Positions 1 through 7,945 of a DNA stretch of 20,647 bases are shown here, piece after piece. The notes below the pieces were generated by a model. The model did not search any database. It saw only the letters and a list, made by a program, of their open reading frames with translations, and had not been told where the DNA came from. The translations under genes and the position numbers were made by a program. This DNA comes from DAOUMU01 sp034409055. GTDB taxonomy: Bacteria; Chloroflexota; Anaerolineae; 4572-78; J111. The stretch is taken from NCBI GenBank assembly GCA_034409055.1, contig DAOUMU010000298.1, forward strand, positions 1 to 20,647, written 5' to 3'. How positions within the stretch are numbered: the stretch's first letter is position 1; the number at the start of each line of letters is the position of its first letter.

Positions 1-4
1 ATCT

Positions 5-2065
5 CTACGGCACGGAAGCAGGGACAGCCTGTGCTTGATGTCCTTGAAGCTGCCTACCGAGGAGAGCCCTGGGTACCAACCCCACCATCCAATGCGCTGC
101 CATAGCTGGCCCCGTCTGAGTAGTTACGAGTTCCCAACCTAGCTCACCTTCATAAGTTACTCGCAGGGCAAGCGCACGGGCGTAATGCAAATCTATCTCT
201 TGGGCGGTGAGGTAAGGAAAGGCATCATTCGACAAATCGGCATGTGTGATCCGGCTGAGGAGAGCGCGCGATTTTGGTCCCTGTAGATTGAGGAGCGCAT
301 AACTTGAGGTTACATCAGTGGCAAAGATATGGGCATCATGGGGAAAATGATCTGTGAGCCAGGTATAGACATGGGTATGGAACTCGCCAGCACAGACGAT
401 AAGGAACGTGTCCTCCGCAAGGCGGGTTACGGTCAGGTCTGCTTCCATCGTGCCACGCTCGTTCAGCCACTGCGTGTACACAACTTTGCCCATGGGTACA
501 GCTACATCGTTGGCACAAATGTAGTTGAGCACCTTCTCCGAATCCCGCCCTTGAACCAGAAACTTCGACATCGAAGTGAGATCCATCAGAATCACATCTT
601 CACGACAGGCTTTATGTTCTGCCGCATTATACTCAAACCAGTTCTGCCGTCCCCACGAATACTCAATCCTGGCTTCAACCCCTTCAGGTGCAAACCACTC
701 AGGAAACTCCCAGCCTGCCGCTTCACCAAAGCAAGCCCCAGCCTGTGCCAGGCGGTCATGTAATACAGATTTGCGGACATTGCGGGCAGTCTCAAACTGC
801 GCATTGGGCCATTCGGGCTTGTACTGCAAGCCCAAGGTTTCAACTGTCCGGTCGTACAAATAATTCGGGTTGTTTTGAAACGGCAGCATGCGGGAAATAC
901 CGATTCCGGTTATATCAACCGGCGACATCCCCTCCACAATCCAATGAGCCATTACTTGCCCGACACCACCCCCCAGCAAAATACCCAGAGAATTGAAACC
1001 TGCCGCAACGTAGAAGTTTTCCAGCTCTGGCGCTTCACCCATCAAGGGGCCTCCATCTGGCGTAAAGCTCTCCGGACCACAGAAGAATTTATGGATACCC
1101 GTATTTTTTACTATGGGGACCCGATCCATTGCCTTCTCAACATATGGCATCATGCGATCCCAATCAGGGCGCAACTCACCAAAGGAGAAATCCTCCGGAA
1201 TCCCATTCATCCCCCAGGGGGCAGCGACCGGTTCAAAAAAGCCCAGCAAAAGGCCACCAACTTCCTCACGATAGTAAGCATAACGATCAAAATCTTCAAT
1301 GATGGGCAGGTCTGGATGCACACCCTCGATTTGATCGGTGATCAAGTAATAATGCTCTGCAGCATGCAATGGCACGTTGACCCCGGCCATCTTACCAACT
1401 TGGCGCGCCCATATGCCCGCACAGTTGACCACATACTCTGCTTCAATCTGTCCACGGTCGGTGAGAACGCCGACCGCACGCCCATTTTTCTTTAATATGG
1501 CGGTAACGGTTGTCTCTTCATAAATCCGGGCGCCGCCCATTCTCGCCCCCTTCGCCAGAGCCATAGTGGCATCAATAGGGTTGGCTCGGCCATCTTCAGG
1601 AGTATAAAAACCGGCTAAGATATCGCTGGTTTCGGCCAGCGGCCACAGCTCCTTGACGTTCGCGGCGGATATTTCCTCCATATTGACCCCATGGCTACGG
1701 GAAAAGACAGCCATCCTGCGCAGTTCGTGTAATCTTTCCGATGTACAGGCCAATTGGAGGTAACCAATCGCCATAAACCCTGTTGCCTGGCCTGTTTCTT
1801 TTTCAAGGCTTTTATAAAGCTCGCGCGCGTGCGTAGCCATGGAGATCCCAGTGTCTGAAAATCCGGGGGTCACAACCAGTCCCGCTGCGTGCCATGTGGT
1901 GCCTGCGGTTAGTTGTTTCCGTTCCAGAACAACAACATCACTCCAGCCTAACTTCGTCAAATGGTAGGCAACGCTACAGCCAATTACTCCTCCACCAATA
2001 ACTACAACTTGAGCATTCGCAGGAAAAGAATTAGTAGATGATTTTGATGGTTGGGTTTCTGTCAT
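5..2065 (-). CDS. FAD-dependent dehydrogenase, dimethylglycine/sarcosine dehydrogenase-like, with aberrant C-terminus
   Basis: The product probably oxidises an N-methylated glycine and passes the one-carbon unit to tetrahydrofolate. Visible domains are an N-terminal Rossmann fold (GGGVIG at residues 24-29), then TTWHAAGL with His59 in the place of the covalent flavin-linking His of this family. The DAO barrel runs to about residue 385, a short FAO_M-like linker follows, and a GcvT-like folate domain starts near 445. The ATG has an AGAGGTG ribosome binding site 5 bases upstream. Family members are usually about 800-850 residues, but this frame stops at 686. Homology is good up to GELGWELVTT. 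The last ~45 residues do not fit the family, where an A-G-Y-x-A-x-x-S-x-R-like stretch is expected. A frameshift or assembly indel near positions 90-130 is likely, so the true end may lie outside the window. Family call is firm; exact substrate is not. Confidence 0.85.
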   Translation of the reverse strand: MTETQPSKSSTNSFPANAQVVVIGGGVIGCSVAYHLTKLGWSDVVVLERKQLTAGTTWHAAGLVVTPGFSDTGISMATHARELYKSLEKETGQATGFMAIGYLQLACTSERLHELRRMAVFSRSHGVNMEEISAANVKELWPLAETSDILAGFYTPEDGRANPIDATMALAKGARMGGARIYEETTVTAILKKNGRAVGVLTDRGQIEAEYVVNCAGIWARQVGKMAGVNVPLHAAEHYYLITDQIEGVHPDLPIIEDFDRYAYYREEVGGLLLGFFEPVAAPWGMNGIPEDFSFGELRPDWDRMMPYVEKAMDRVPIVKNTGIHKFFCGPESFTPDGGPLMGEAPELENFYVAAGFNSLGILLGGGVGQVMAHWIVEGMSPVDITGIGISRMLPFQNNPNYLYDRTVETLGLQYKPEWPNAQFETARNVRKSVLHDRLAQAGACFGEAAGWEFPEWFAPEGVEARIEYSWGRQNWFEYNAAEHKACREDVILMDLTSMSKFLVQGRDSEKVLNYICANDVAVPMGKVVYTQWLNERGTMEADLTVTRLAEDTFLIVCAGEFHTHVYTWLTDHFPHDAHIFATDVTSSYALLNLQGPKSRALLSRITHADLSNDAFPYLTAQEIDLHYARALALRVTYEGELGWELVTTQTGPAMAAHWMVGLVPRALLGRQLQGHQAQAVPASVP

Positions 2066-2081
2066 GTATCCACCTCTATAG

Positions 2082-2117
2082 GTTAGTAATTAGCAATTAG
2101 CAATTGTTCATTTTTCA
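2082..2117. repeat. Heptameric short tandem repeat
   Basis: About five 7-bp units in one register (GTTAGTA, ATTAGCA, ATTAGCA, ATTGTTC, ATTTTTC), lying between two minus-strand genes. The same 7-bp period recurs at 16456-16490 and 19155-19217, so this belongs to a genome-wide intergenic repeat habit like the STRR repeats of filamentous cyanobacteria. Confidence 0.55.
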
Positions 2118-2118
2118 T

Positions 2119-2127
2119 TTTATACCA
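2119..2127 (-). promoter_or_regulatory. Possible extended -10 promoter for the flavoprotein gene
   Basis: Read on the minus strand this is TGG followed by TATAAA, an extended -10 element about 55 bases before the flavoprotein ATG. No convincing -35 box is seen. The implied start of transcription lies inside a heptad repeat. Confidence 0.3.
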
Positions 2128-2153
2128 GGCGAGTCGTTGTCGAGTGCGCCTTC

Positions 2154-2636
2154 TCACTCACCATATTGGGGAGGGCTTGCTCCAACTCGGTGTGTGACCT
2201 TTGGATATCGGCCTTTGGGAACCTCCTCTGTGATCGAGAGTACATTGATCTGATGCCACCAGTCATCTCCGTAATCGAACCAGTATCCAAATGCCTGGTC
2301 TTCTTGCAACCCGGCAGCGTCAATCAGTGTTTGACCCGTATGACCAGCCGCGTCCTCATCAGTCGTGTCCGACACATACCGTGCCGCATTCGGGTCTTGC
2401 GGCCCTTTCCCTCCAATCTGGAATTCATACATATGTTCTTCCTCCCGATCAAATGCCTCAAAAATGGCAAGATGAAGGTCTTCGAAGGTGTGGTCACCTC
2501 GAATGTCGATGGTTCGGGACACGATTGGATTTTGCTCGATAAATTCCTCGGTGACAGGGCCACCAATCAGGAAGACTTCGAGGGTATACAGCCTGGTATT
2601 CTGCTTCGGGGATCTCTTTGTTGATTGTTTGCTCAC
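2154..2636 (-). CDS. pRiA4b ORF-3-like domain protein
   Basis: A 160-residue protein of the plasmid pRiA4b ORF-3-like family (PF07929), whose function is unknown. Seen here: a basic N-terminus; YTLEVFLIGG at residues 17-26; a FEDLHLAIFEAF helix (51-62) matching the family's tl..LH..I..aF; the hallmark FDYGDDWWH (120-128); and a YPKVTHRVGASPP tail (144-156) resembling the family's YP....G.gaaPPEDcGG, but ending early in QYGE. I choose the GTG at 2636 over an ATG at 2708. The GTG has an AGAGGAGGAA ribosome binding site 4 bases upstream, and the 24 extra residues from the ATG have no ribosome binding site and no family counterpart. The gene stands alone between unrelated neighbours. Such proteins are often found near mobile DNA, but no transposase is seen beside it. 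Confidence 0.8.
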   Translation of the reverse strand: MSKQSTKRSPKQNTRLYTLEVFLIGGPVTEEFIEQNPIVSRTIDIRGDHTFEDLHLAIFEAFDREEEHMYEFQIGGKGPQDPNAARYVSDTTDEDAAGHTGQTLIDAAGLQEDQAFGYWFDYGDDWWHQINVLSITEEVPKGRYPKVTHRVGASPPQYGE

Positions 2637-2640
2637 GCGT

Positions 2641-2650
2641 TTCCTCCTCT
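2641..2650 (-). promoter_or_regulatory. Ribosome binding site that fixes a GTG start
   Basis: AGAGGAGGAA on the minus strand, 4 bases before the GTG at 2636. It decides the start of the pRiA4b-like gene. Confidence 0.7.
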
Positions 2651-2859
2651 GTGAGACATCATTGTTAGTCGTTACGGGCAGTGTCTCCCCTAACAAACTC
2701 AACGGCATTATTGTTCGTTAACGGTCGAAGCAGGTGAGTGGAGGAATGTTCTGGAGAGGTATGGATGCTGTCAAGCCACTCACTGACGCTTCACTTGATG
2801 GAAGCAACAGAGCAAACCAGGCCGTCAATGGAGAGCCTGTTGCGTTTAACGGCGCACCG

Positions 2860-4632
2860 TTACTCGTTCAGTCGAGCCATCACCTCTTTACTATGGAAGA
2901 AACCGATCAAGGCGTCGGCGGCGGTGTAGCAGGCGAAGGCACAGAGCCAGAGAACAACGCCGGCCGGAAACATCCCTTCCGGCCTGTTGAACATCATCTG
3001 GCGCGCGTCCATCAGCACGTTGCCGAGTGAGGGCTGGGGGGGTGGGACGCCAATCCCCAGGAAGTCGAGCGCCGCGACGAGCCAGAAAGCGGCGAACAAC
3101 AGGCCCAGGAATCCCCCGCCCAGACCGGCCAGGCCCAAGGTCAGCTTGCGGCGCGCTTCAGGCGCCGCCATCCACAGCGTTTGAAAGACCCGCACAGCGC
3201 GCGGCAGCAGCACAATACCGGCCGCCAGGACCGCCGTCCCCAAACTCGGCCCCAACAACACCGTTATCACCATCGCCCCAGGCACGATCGGAATGAACAG
3301 CAACACATCAGCCGGCAGCAGCAAAAGATCGGCGGCCGATTCAGACCACACCTGCCGGCGCGAGGCCAGGAAACCGGCCAGCGCGCCGCCCAACCCGCCG
3401 GGGAGCAAGATGATTGCCGCCGCACCGGTAGCCACTGCCAATGTAACCAGGCCGCCGCGCAGCACCCGCGCCCGCAAGTCTCGCCCCAACTTGTCGCCCC
3501 CCCAGGGATGGTCGGCTGAAGGGGGCGAATTGACGGCGCCCAGGTCAGTTTCCAGGGCCGAGTCTGGGCCAATTGCCAATCCAGAAACGACGACCGCCAA
3601 CGGTATCAGGAGCAGGGCCAGTGCTGCCACGACCCAGAGCCTGCGGGCGGTCTTGCGCCAGGGGGTGGGCCTAAGTGGCGCGGATAAGTCGGGCCTGCTC
3701 ACCAAGCGTTCCAGCCAGCGGAATAGTTCGGCCACTAACCGCCCCGTCAGAATCAGAGCGGCAAAAGTGCCAAGAACGCCAAGCGCCACGGGAATATCCC
3801 GGCGGATTACCGCCTCGAACAACAATCTCCCGATCCCCGGCCAGCTAAAGACGATCTCTACTAACACCACGCCACTCAGCAGGCCGCCGATTTGCCCCAC
3901 CAATGTCCCCAACCCCTTGAACAGGCCGGTCAACCAGGTACGGATACCCGCTCGCTCGCGGGGCAACGTCACCGCCCGGGCTACCGCCTGGGCGGTCAAG
4001 GCGGCGGGGAGGAGCGCCAGCGCCGATGCCGGCAGGATAAGGTGTCTGACGCGGTCGGCCAGGCCGCCCGGTCCAACCGGGTCGGACATTCCCATGGCGG
4101 GCAGCAGTGCAAGCCGGAAGGCGAAAATGAAGATGAGCAACATCCCCATACCGAAGACCGGCATCGCCAGGTTGCCGAATATCCACAACCGGCCCAATCC
4201 CTTCAAAATGGACCCTGGCAGTCCGGCCTGCTCCTCCAATTTATGCACCAATGCCGCGATCAGGGTCGCCACCAGGGCCAGGAACGACGCCAGGAATAGC
4301 GCTGCTCCCAACAAAATCAATGTGCCGGACATTCGCTCCCTGATCAGTTCAACGACCGGCGCTCTCATCGTCAAGGATAAAGTCCAGTCAATCATCGCCG
4401 GGTCTATCGGGCCGCCCAGCGGCCCTCGCAGCGCGATGATGAGGGCCGAGGCCAGGCCGTATGCGATCAACAAAAACACAACCCTGCGTGGAAACTGCAA
4501 CCAGCTTGCCAGCCGTTCTGGTTGCCCTCCTGACGCTGGGAGGTGGGCTTCGGAGGTCGGCGGTTCGCCTCCTTCGGGCTTCATCATCACCAAATCGTTC
4601 GTTGTTTCCCTCTGGTCAGATAGTTCAGACAT
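2860..4632 (-). CDS. Fused DppB-DppC type ABC transporter permease
   Basis: One 590-residue chain carries both permease halves of a peptide/nickel/oligopeptide-type ABC importer, which are normally two proteins of about 300 residues. After a ~45-residue soluble N-terminus, residues 48-305 are DppB-like. A first membrane helix is followed by the permease domain and the strong signature VEIVFSWPGIGRLLFEAV (258-275). Residues 325-580 are DppC-like: HPWGGDKLGRDLRARVLRGG (375-394) and LDFLGIGVPPPQPSLGNVL (522-540). The EAA-type loops that contact the ATPase are poorly conserved. The ATG at 4632 is preferred over an upstream GTG at 4659 because GAGGAGGAAA sits just before it. No substrate-binding protein or ATPase gene is adjacent, so partners must be encoded elsewhere or the transporter is decayed. 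GC content appears higher than in the flanking genes. Confidence 0.85.
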   Translation of the reverse strand: MSELSDQRETTNDLVMMKPEGGEPPTSEAHLPASGGQPERLASWLQFPRRVVFLLIAYGLASALIIALRGPLGGPIDPAMIDWTLSLTMRAPVVELIRERMSGTLILLGAALFLASFLALVATLIAALVHKLEEQAGLPGSILKGLGRLWIFGNLAMPVFGMGMLLIFIFAFRLALLPAMGMSDPVGPGGLADRVRHLILPASALALLPAALTAQAVARAVTLPRERAGIRTWLTGLFKGLGTLVGQIGGLLSGVVLVEIVFSWPGIGRLLFEAVIRRDIPVALGVLGTFAALILTGRLVAELFRWLERLVSRPDLSAPLRPTPWRKTARRLWVVAALALLLIPLAVVVSGLAIGPDSALETDLGAVNSPPSADHPWGGDKLGRDLRARVLRGGLVTLAVATGAAAIILLPGGLGGALAGFLASRRQVWSESAADLLLLPADVLLFIPIVPGAMVITVLLGPSLGTAVLAAGIVLLPRAVRVFQTLWMAAPEARRKLTLGLAGLGGGFLGLLFAAFWLVAALDFLGIGVPPPQPSLGNVLMDARQMMFNRPEGMFPAGVVLWLCAFACYTAADALIGFFHSKEVMARLNE

Positions 4633-4706
4633 GGTTTCCTCCTCACTTAAATAACTCACAAGGAACGAAGCAAGCTTTGGTCTCCGACTGATTTGAGCCG
4701 GAGGAG

Positions 4707-4724
4707 GGCAAACTTCGGTTTGCC
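4707..4724. repeat. Perfect hairpin with TTCG tetraloop
   Basis: GGCAAAC-TTCG-GTTTGCC: a 7-bp perfect stem with a very stable C(UUCG)G loop if read on the plus strand. It has no T-run, and it overlaps the expected permease transcription start. It may be a second operator dyad or a dispersed palindrome. The rest of the gene-free stretch 4633-4988 holds the permease promoter, the ppdK terminator and the duplicated ppdK end. Confidence 0.45.
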
Positions 4725-4726
4725 GG

Positions 4727-4755
4727 ATTATGCGTCAGTGACGTACAAACATCAA
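4727..4755 (-). promoter_or_regulatory. Candidate promoter of the fused permease, with a dyad between the boxes
   Basis: On the minus strand, TTGATG (4755-4750), a 17-bp spacer and CATAAT (4732-4727), about 95 bases before the permease ATG. The spacer contains the palindrome CGTCA-G-TGACG (4733-4743), well placed to be an operator. Confidence 0.45.
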
Positions 4756-4816
4756 ATTCGCTCTAAACTTATGAGACTATTTTGTTTCAATAATACTTGT
4801 GACACGCCCCCCATGC

Positions 4817-4852
4817 AAAAAAAAGCGGAGGCTCGACCGTAAGAGCCTCCGC
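4817..4852 (-). terminator. Intrinsic terminator of ppdK
   Basis: On the minus strand, a perfect 10-bp GC-rich stem (GCGGAGGCTC and its complement, 4825-4834 with 4843-4852) with an 8-base loop is followed by eight T. It lies about 135 bases after the ppdK stop codon. No other plausible terminator for ppdK is seen. Confidence 0.85.
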
Positions 4853-4890
4853 TGCAATGATTCAGGTCGTTATATCAGGTAAAGGCTAAA

Positions 4891-4920
4891 TTTACCAGGC
4901 CGTTACCCCTTTTTCCAGGA
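4891..4920 (-). repeat. Second copy of the ppdK 3' end
   Basis: This 30-bp stretch matches the true ppdK end at 4988-5017 at 24 of 30 bases. In the same frame it encodes LEKGVTAW and a TAA stop, against LEKGVTAK and TAA in the gene. It is separated from the gene by the two 32-bp hairpin repeats. Confidence 0.8.
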
Positions 4921-4983
4921 CGGGCATAGGGATGCCCGCTCTACAGAGAGAACGGGCATAGGGATGCCCGCTCTACAGAGAGA
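4920..4983. repeat. Two identical 32-bp hairpin repeats
   Basis: Two identical units in tandem, 4920-4951 and 4952-4983. Each holds the palindrome CGGGCAT-AGGG-ATGCCCG followed by CTCTACAGAGAGA. The form resembles dispersed REP/MITE-like elements. It sits between the duplicated ppdK ends. Confidence 0.85.
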
Positions 4984-4988
4984 TAGAC

Positions 4989-7703
4989 TTACTTGGCCGT
5001 TACTCCTTTTTCGAGCAAAGCGACCTGCCCGGCGGCCAGGCGAGCGATTGGGACGCGGAAGGGGGAGCAACTGACGTAGTTCAGGCCGACTTTGTGGCAG
5101 AAGAAGACCGATTTCGGATCGCCACCGTGCTCGCCACAGATACCGATCTCCATATCGGGCCGGGTCTGGCGGCCCAGGTTGACGCCTATTTCCATCAGCT
5201 TACCCACGCCGTCCTCGTCGATGCTGGCAAAGGGGTTCTCCGGCAGAATCCTGCGTTCCATGTACTCCACCAGGAAACCCTTCTCGGCGTCGTCGCGGGA
5301 GATACCGAAGGTGGTCTGGGTCAGGTCGTTGGTGCCGTAGGAGAAGAATTGGGCATACTCAGCCATTTGGTCGGCGGTCAGGGCGGCCCGGGGAATTTCG
5401 ATCATCGTGCCGAACTTGTAATCGACGGTCAGGCCCTGTTCTGCCATCACCTGTTTGGCTTCCTCTTCCAGGGCCGCTTGCTGCGTCTTCAGCTCATTGA
5501 CGTGGCTGGTCAGGGGGATCATCACCTCGGGATGTACCTCCACCCCTTCCTTGGCTACCTGGCAGGCGGCTTCAAAAATAGCCCGTACCTGCATCCGGGT
5601 CAAGGCCGCCAGGTGAATACCCAGGCGTACGCCGCGCAAACCGAGCATGGGGTTGGCTTCGTGCATCCTTTCGACCGCCTCAAGCTGGGCCTTCTTTTCG
5701 GCCAGGGCGGCCGGATCTGCTCCTGTTCGCTCTAACTCGCTCACTTCCAGGGCCAGATCGAGATGGGTCGGCAGGAATTCATGCAACGGCGGGTCGATCA
5801 GGCGAATAATGACCGGCAGGCCGTCCATCACCCGGAACAGGCCGGCAAAATCTTCCCGTTGGTAGGGCAAGAGCGCGTCCAGGGCTTCCTGAACTTTATC
5901 CGGATCACCCTGGTGCATGATCATCTTTTGCACGTGGGGCAGACGCTCAGGCTCAAAGAACATGTGCTCGGTGCGGCACAGGCCAATCCCCTGGGCGCCA
6001 TTGTCGCGGGCGCGTTGGGCATCGACCGGGTAGTCGGCGTTGGCCCAAACCTGCAAGCGACGGGCTTCGTCGGCCCAGGAGAGGAGTTTGAGCAGGTAGG
6101 GATCGTTGATGTCGGGCACCAGCGTTTCCAATTGGCCGACAAAAACTTCGCCCAGGGTGCCGTCGATGGAGACCCAATCACCCTCTTTGATGACCCGATC
6201 ACCGACGCTCATCTGGCGTTTTTCCAGATCAATATCCAGGGCCGCCACGCCGACCACAGCCGGGGTGCCAAACTGGCGCGCCACCAGAGCCGCGTGACTG
6301 GTCCGGCCGCCGCGGCTGGTCAGAATACCCTTGGCCGCCAACATGCCGTGCACATCATCCGGCTTGGTTTCAGGCCGCACCATAATCACCGCTTTGCCCG
6401 CTTCCTTGGCCCATTTCTCGGCCAAATCAGCATCAAAGGCCACCTGGCCTACCGCAGCCCCAGGGGAAACGTTCAAACCCTTGGCGATCAGGTTACCGGC
6501 CTCAACGGTCGCTTTTTTGGCCTCGGCGTTAAATTGGGGGTGCAAGAAGAAATCCACCTGTTCGGGCGTGACCCGCAGCACGGCCTGCTCTTGGCTGATC
6601 AGCCCCTCTTCGACCATATCAACCGCAATACGGACGGCCGCTTGAGCAGTGCGCTTGCCGTCTCGCGTTTGCAGCATCCACAGCTTACCCTGCTCAACGG
6701 TGAACTCAACGTCCTGCATCTCCCGGTAATGCCGCTCCAATTTGCCGCAAATCTCTTCAAACTCGGCATAGGCTGCCGGCATTTCCTCTTTGAGTTGTTC
6801 GATCGGCTTGGTCAGGCGAATACCGGCCACCACGTCCTCGCCCTGAGCGTTGATCAGGTAGTCGCCCTCGATGTGCTTCTCACCCGTGGTTGCGTTGCGG
6901 GTCATAGCTACGCCCGTGCCCGAGTCATTGCCCATGTTGCCGAAGACCATAGTCACAATGTTGACCCCGGTGCCCAGGTCGTGGGGAATCTTGGAAGCAT
7001 TGCGGTAGTCAATAGCCCGCTTGCCATTCCAGCTCTTGAAAACGGCTTCGGTGGCTAATTTGATCTGCTCCAGGGGGGCCTGGGGAAAATCTTGTCCGGT
7101 TTCGGCCTTGAAAATTTTCTTGAATTCCTCGGTGACCGCTTTCCAATCGTCGGCGCTCAGGTCGGAGTCGCTTTCAACGCCAGCTTTTTGGCGGGCTTCG
7201 GTCAGCACTTTCTCAAAAGGCTCATCGGCAATGCCCATGACCACGCTGCCGAACATCTGCACCAGGCGGCGGTAGGAGTCGTAAACGAATCGCTCGTCAC
7301 CCGTTAGCTTAGCCATACCTTCAACAACCTCATCGTTCAGGCCAATGTTGAGGACGGTGTCCATCATACCGGGCATGGAGAATTTAGCCCCGGAACGGCA
7401 GGAAACGAGGAGTGGGTTCGAGACATCGCCAAACTTTTTCCCGGTCTTCTCTTCCACGGCTTTGAGGGCCTCCAGTTCCTGTTCCCACATTTCCTCGGGG
7501 AACTGCTCGTCGGCGGCCAGGTAGGCGTTACAGGCTTCGGTGGTTACGGTGAAGCCTGGGGGAACGGGCACACCGGCCCGGGTCATATCGCCCAGGTTGG
7601 CCCCTTTACCGCCCAACAGGGCCCGGACGGCTTCCCACTCGCCGCCGACCTGCTGTTCGGCTTCTTCAACTTCGTCAAACAAATAAACCCATTTCGTACT
7701 CAT
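4989..7703 (-). CDS. ppdK: Pyruvate, phosphate dikinase
   Basis: Cytosolic enzyme that interconverts pyruvate, ATP and phosphate with PEP, AMP and pyrophosphate. At 904 residues it has the usual full length. The N-terminal ATP-grasp part starts with KWVYLFDE and GGKGANLGDM (31-40). The phosphohistidine domain has GGRTSHAALVARQFGTPAVV with His470. The C-terminal PEP/pyruvate barrel has GLCRTEHMF (574-582) and the catalytic Cys856 in CGEHGGDP. The ATG has GGAGGAA 7 bases upstream. Promoter-like boxes lie at 7901-7929 and a terminator at 4817-4852, so it is probably transcribed alone. Its last codons are duplicated downstream (4891-4920), and the C-terminal tail LEKGVTAK looks like an extension beyond the usual end of the family. 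Confidence 0.98.
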   Translation of the reverse strand: MSTKWVYLFDEVEEAEQQVGGEWEAVRALLGGKGANLGDMTRAGVPVPPGFTVTTEACNAYLAADEQFPEEMWEQELEALKAVEEKTGKKFGDVSNPLLVSCRSGAKFSMPGMMDTVLNIGLNDEVVEGMAKLTGDERFVYDSYRRLVQMFGSVVMGIADEPFEKVLTEARQKAGVESDSDLSADDWKAVTEEFKKIFKAETGQDFPQAPLEQIKLATEAVFKSWNGKRAIDYRNASKIPHDLGTGVNIVTMVFGNMGNDSGTGVAMTRNATTGEKHIEGDYLINAQGEDVVAGIRLTKPIEQLKEEMPAAYAEFEEICGKLERHYREMQDVEFTVEQGKLWMLQTRDGKRTAQAAVRIAVDMVEEGLISQEQAVLRVTPEQVDFFLHPQFNAEAKKATVEAGNLIAKGLNVSPGAAVGQVAFDADLAEKWAKEAGKAVIMVRPETKPDDVHGMLAAKGILTSRGGRTSHAALVARQFGTPAVVGVAALDIDLEKRQMSVGDRVIKEGDWVSIDGTLGEVFVGQLETLVPDINDPYLLKLLSWADEARRLQVWANADYPVDAQRARDNGAQGIGLCRTEHMFFEPERLPHVQKMIMHQGDPDKVQEALDALLPYQREDFAGLFRVMDGLPVIIRLIDPPLHEFLPTHLDLALEVSELERTGADPAALAEKKAQLEAVERMHEANPMLGLRGVRLGIHLAALTRMQVRAIFEAACQVAKEGVEVHPEVMIPLTSHVNELKTQQAALEEEAKQVMAEQGLTVDYKFGTMIEIPRAALTADQMAEYAQFFSYGTNDLTQTTFGISRDDAEKGFLVEYMERRILPENPFASIDEDGVGKLMEIGVNLGRQTRPDMEIGICGEHGGDPKSVFFCHKVGLNYVSCSPFRVPIARLAAGQVALLEKGVTAK

Positions 7704-7795
7704 TTGATATTCCTCCAGAAGATTAAGTTAGTCGAAAGATTTGTCTATCAAAGCCGGTAGCCCGACTCGTAGTTGGTGACTGATTGACATAGAAA

Positions 7796-7820
7796 CACCT
7801 CCGCATAAATAGCGGAGGTG
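7796..7820 (-). terminator. Hairpin in the ppdK leader, weak terminator or attenuator
   Basis: Perfect 9-bp stem CACCTCCGC / GCGGAGGTG with a 7-base AT loop, followed on the minus strand by TTTCTATG, a weak T-run. It lies 93 bases before the ppdK ATG and after the proposed ppdK promoter. It could therefore attenuate ppdK, or end transcripts coming from the isomerase gene. Its GCGGAGG core is shared with the terminator at 4817-4852. Confidence 0.45.
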
Positions 7821-7851
7821 GGGACGTCATTGACCCTGATATCCTACGTCG

Positions 7852-7879
7852 GTCAAATCACTTCTATAACTGATTTGAC
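7852..7879. promoter_or_regulatory. Perfect dyad just downstream of the ppdK promoter
   Basis: GTCAAATCA, 10 bases, TGATTTGAC: 9-bp perfect arms. On the minus strand it starts about 15 bases after the expected transcription start, a typical repressor operator position, or it folds as a leader stem. Confidence 0.45.
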
Positions 7880-7900
7880 AGCCTATAAAAAACGTTCCCT

Positions 7901-7929
7901 ATTATACGCCTTTGTCAGGCTTTGGGCAA
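7901..7929 (-). promoter_or_regulatory. Candidate ppdK promoter
   Basis: On the minus strand, TTGCCC (7929-7924), a 17-bp spacer and a perfect TATAAT (7906-7901), placed just after the stop codon of the isomerase gene. The leader to ppdK would be about 190 bases and carries the two dyads listed. Confidence 0.55.
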
Positions 7930-7945
7930 AGTTCAGCAGGATTGA

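Noticed and set aside
875..1495. 206-codon open frame on the plus strand opposite the flavoprotein
   Set aside because: The minus-strand frame has strong family motifs through this region; the plus frame has none.
2637..2708. N-terminal 24-codon extension of the pRiA4b-like gene from an upstream ATG
   Set aside because: There is no ribosome binding site before that ATG, while an excellent one sits before the in-frame GTG at 2636.
3293..4654. 453-codon open frame on the plus strand opposite the permease
   Set aside because: It is antisense to a clear permease, has a composition dominated by Arg, Pro, Ala and Ser, and no recognisable domain. It arises from the high GC of the opposite strand.
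4707..4724. TTCG hairpin as an intrinsic terminator
   Set aside because: There is no T-run on either side, and a far better ppdK terminator lies at 4817-4852.
5763..7058. 431-codon open frame on the plus strand opposite ppdK
   Set aside because: It is fully antisense to a textbook ppdK; the His, Gln and Gly-rich translation has no family features.
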